Of a stretch of DNA of 7,606 nucleotides, positions 6,840 through 7,606 are shown piece by piece. Each line of letters starts with the position of its first letter. Positions within the stretch are counted from its first letter, which is position 1. The DNA is from UBA7692 sp033578915 (GTDB lineage: Bacteria > Bacteroidota > Bacteroidia > Chitinophagales > LD1), in assembly GCA_033578915.1 (NCBI GenBank), contig JAVQWQ010000115.1, positions 1 through 7,606 of the forward strand, given 5' to 3'. Below the pieces are notes generated by a model. It ran no database searches. It was not told where the DNA came from and saw only the letters and a program-made list of their open reading frames with translations. Position numbers and translations under genes: made by a program.

Positions 6840-7606
6840 AACAAAAATACTTGTGTTTATACCTTTTCTAACGCGTGGGGGCGCGGAAATGCAGGGCTTT
6901 TTACTTGCTACCGGCCTTGCCGGCAAGGGATACCATGTAGAAATATGCGCTTTTAGGAATCAACATGCACAAAGCAACCTGATTCAGGAGTTGGATAAAT
7001 ACCAATTAAATTATTTTGAACTACCTTTTGGGATGGAAGTTTTTTTTAGCAGATACGATACATTCAAGGCTTTATGGAGTTTCCGCAAAATATTAACCCA
7101 AAAGAAAATAGATATAATCATACCTTTTACATGGTGGTGCAATTTTCTTAGTGCGCTGGTTTTTCGTTTTGCAGGCGTAAAGCAGTGTTTCTGGAATCAA
7201 AGAAGTGTTGATCATCATGTCCCTGTCCGCAAAATAGAAAAGCTTATCCCTACTTCCCGAATTACCTTTGTATCAAATTCTAATCCCGGAAAAAAATTCA
7301 TCTCATCTCGGCTAAAGGTGCCTTTGGAAAAGATTAGTGTGATAAGAAATGGTGTTCAGATGAAAAATTTAAACCTTAACTATGAGAACGCTTCTGCTCA
7401 AAGAGGAGACAATAAATTATTTAAGATAATAATGGTGGCAAATTTCTTTCCAGAAAAAGATCACGCTACAGTCTTAAAGGGGTTAAAACTGATGCTTAAC
7501 GACAGAACGGATGTGCAGGTTTTGTTTGCGGGAAACTGCGAAAATGATTTCGGCATGCGTGCCAAGTCACTTGCTTTTGACCTGAAACTTTGTGAGCATG
7601 CCATCT
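6832..7606 (+). CDS. Glycosyltransferase, GT-B fold, GT4-like, 3'-truncated by window edge
   Basis: An open frame starts at ATG6832, inside the last eight bases of the amidotransferase gene, and continues without a stop to the window end (258 complete codons plus one base). The product begins MHKTKILVFIPFL with the glycine loop TRGGAEMQ (14-21), has a central FWNQRSVD segment (120-127), a domain-joining SVIRNGVQ (169-176) and the start of the donor-binding domain, IIMVANFFPEKDHATVLKGL (199-218), LFAGNC (231-236). This order is that of a GT4-type glycosyltransferase. The C-terminal part, where the EX7E motif should lie, is beyond the window, so catalytic competence cannot be checked. It probably adds another sugar in the same glycan. 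The 8-base overlap implies translational coupling to the upstream gene. No Shine-Dalgarno sequence is visible. Confidence 0.88.
   Translation, partial: MHKTKILVFIPFLTRGGAEMQGFLLATGLAGKGYHVEICAFRNQHAQSNLIQELDKYQLNYFELPFGMEVFFSRYDTFKALWSFRKILTQKKIDIIIPFTWWCNFLSALVFRFAGVKQCFWNQRSVDHHVPVRKIEKLIPTSRITFVSNSNPGKKFISSRLKVPLEKISVIRNGVQMKNLNLNYENASAQRGDNKLFKIIMVANFFPEKDHATVLKGLKLMLNDRTDVQVLFAGNCENDFGMRAKSLAFDLKLCEHAI

Noticed and set aside
6915..6928. Perfect 14-base palindrome CCTTGCCGGCAAGG near the start of the last glycosyltransferase.
   Set aside because: About half of one such palindrome is expected by chance in a window of this size; it has no loop, lies in coding sequence and has no second copy, so neither a terminator nor an operator is supported.
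1..7606. CRISPR array, insertion sequence, tRNA or toxin-antitoxin/defence genes.
   Set aside because: No repeat-spacer pattern, transposase motif, terminal inverted repeat or tRNA-like fold was seen; every base except a few junction nucleotides is accounted for by the eight genes.

Overview
The window is one uninterrupted run of eight genes, all on the + strand, packed so tightly (gaps of 1 to 8 bases, or overlaps of 4 to 8 bases) that they almost certainly form a single operon. It looks like part of a cell-surface polysaccharide (O-antigen or exopolysaccharide) synthesis and export locus. The DNA is AT-rich. None of the starts has a convincing Shine-Dalgarno sequence and several follow A/T-rich leaders. 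This, together with the style of the Wzm/Wzt proteins, suggests a Bacteroidota bacterium. That assignment is an inference and no marker gene is present to settle it. A 10-base N run (253-262) shows that this is a scaffolded draft or metagenome assembly.

Layout: (1) 1-287, 3' part of an SxtJ-family small membrane protein, cut by the window edge and by the N run. (2) 281-1516, membrane-anchored SGNH/GDSL hydrolase. (3) 1518-1667, a 49-residue DUF5989 membrane miniprotein, easily missed because of its size. (4) 1675-2529, Wzm-type ABC exporter permease. (5) 2531-3829, Wzt-type ATPase with a C-terminal sugar-binding domain. (6) 3826-4959, GT4-type glycosyltransferase. (7) 4968-6839, AsnB-type glutamine-dependent amidotransferase. 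(8) 6832-7606, a second GT4-type glycosyltransferase, running off the right edge.

Proposed joint role: the glycosyltransferases build a glycan on a lipid carrier in the cytoplasm. Wzm/Wzt flips the finished chain across the inner membrane, with the Wzt C-terminal domain probably recognising a feature of the chain. AsnB-like and SGNH enzymes probably modify the glycan or a precursor (amidation, acyl removal or transfer). The SxtJ-like, SGNH and DUF5989 genes resemble the sxtJ/sxtL/sxtK set that accompanies the carbamoyltransferase sxtI in cyanobacterial saxitoxin clusters. Their presence next to a polysaccharide exporter is the most interesting point here and predicts a carbamoyltransferase gene just upstream of the window.

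There is no stretch of 300 bases without a gene. I saw no tRNA, rRNA, CRISPR array, insertion sequence, riboswitch, promoter or terminator.
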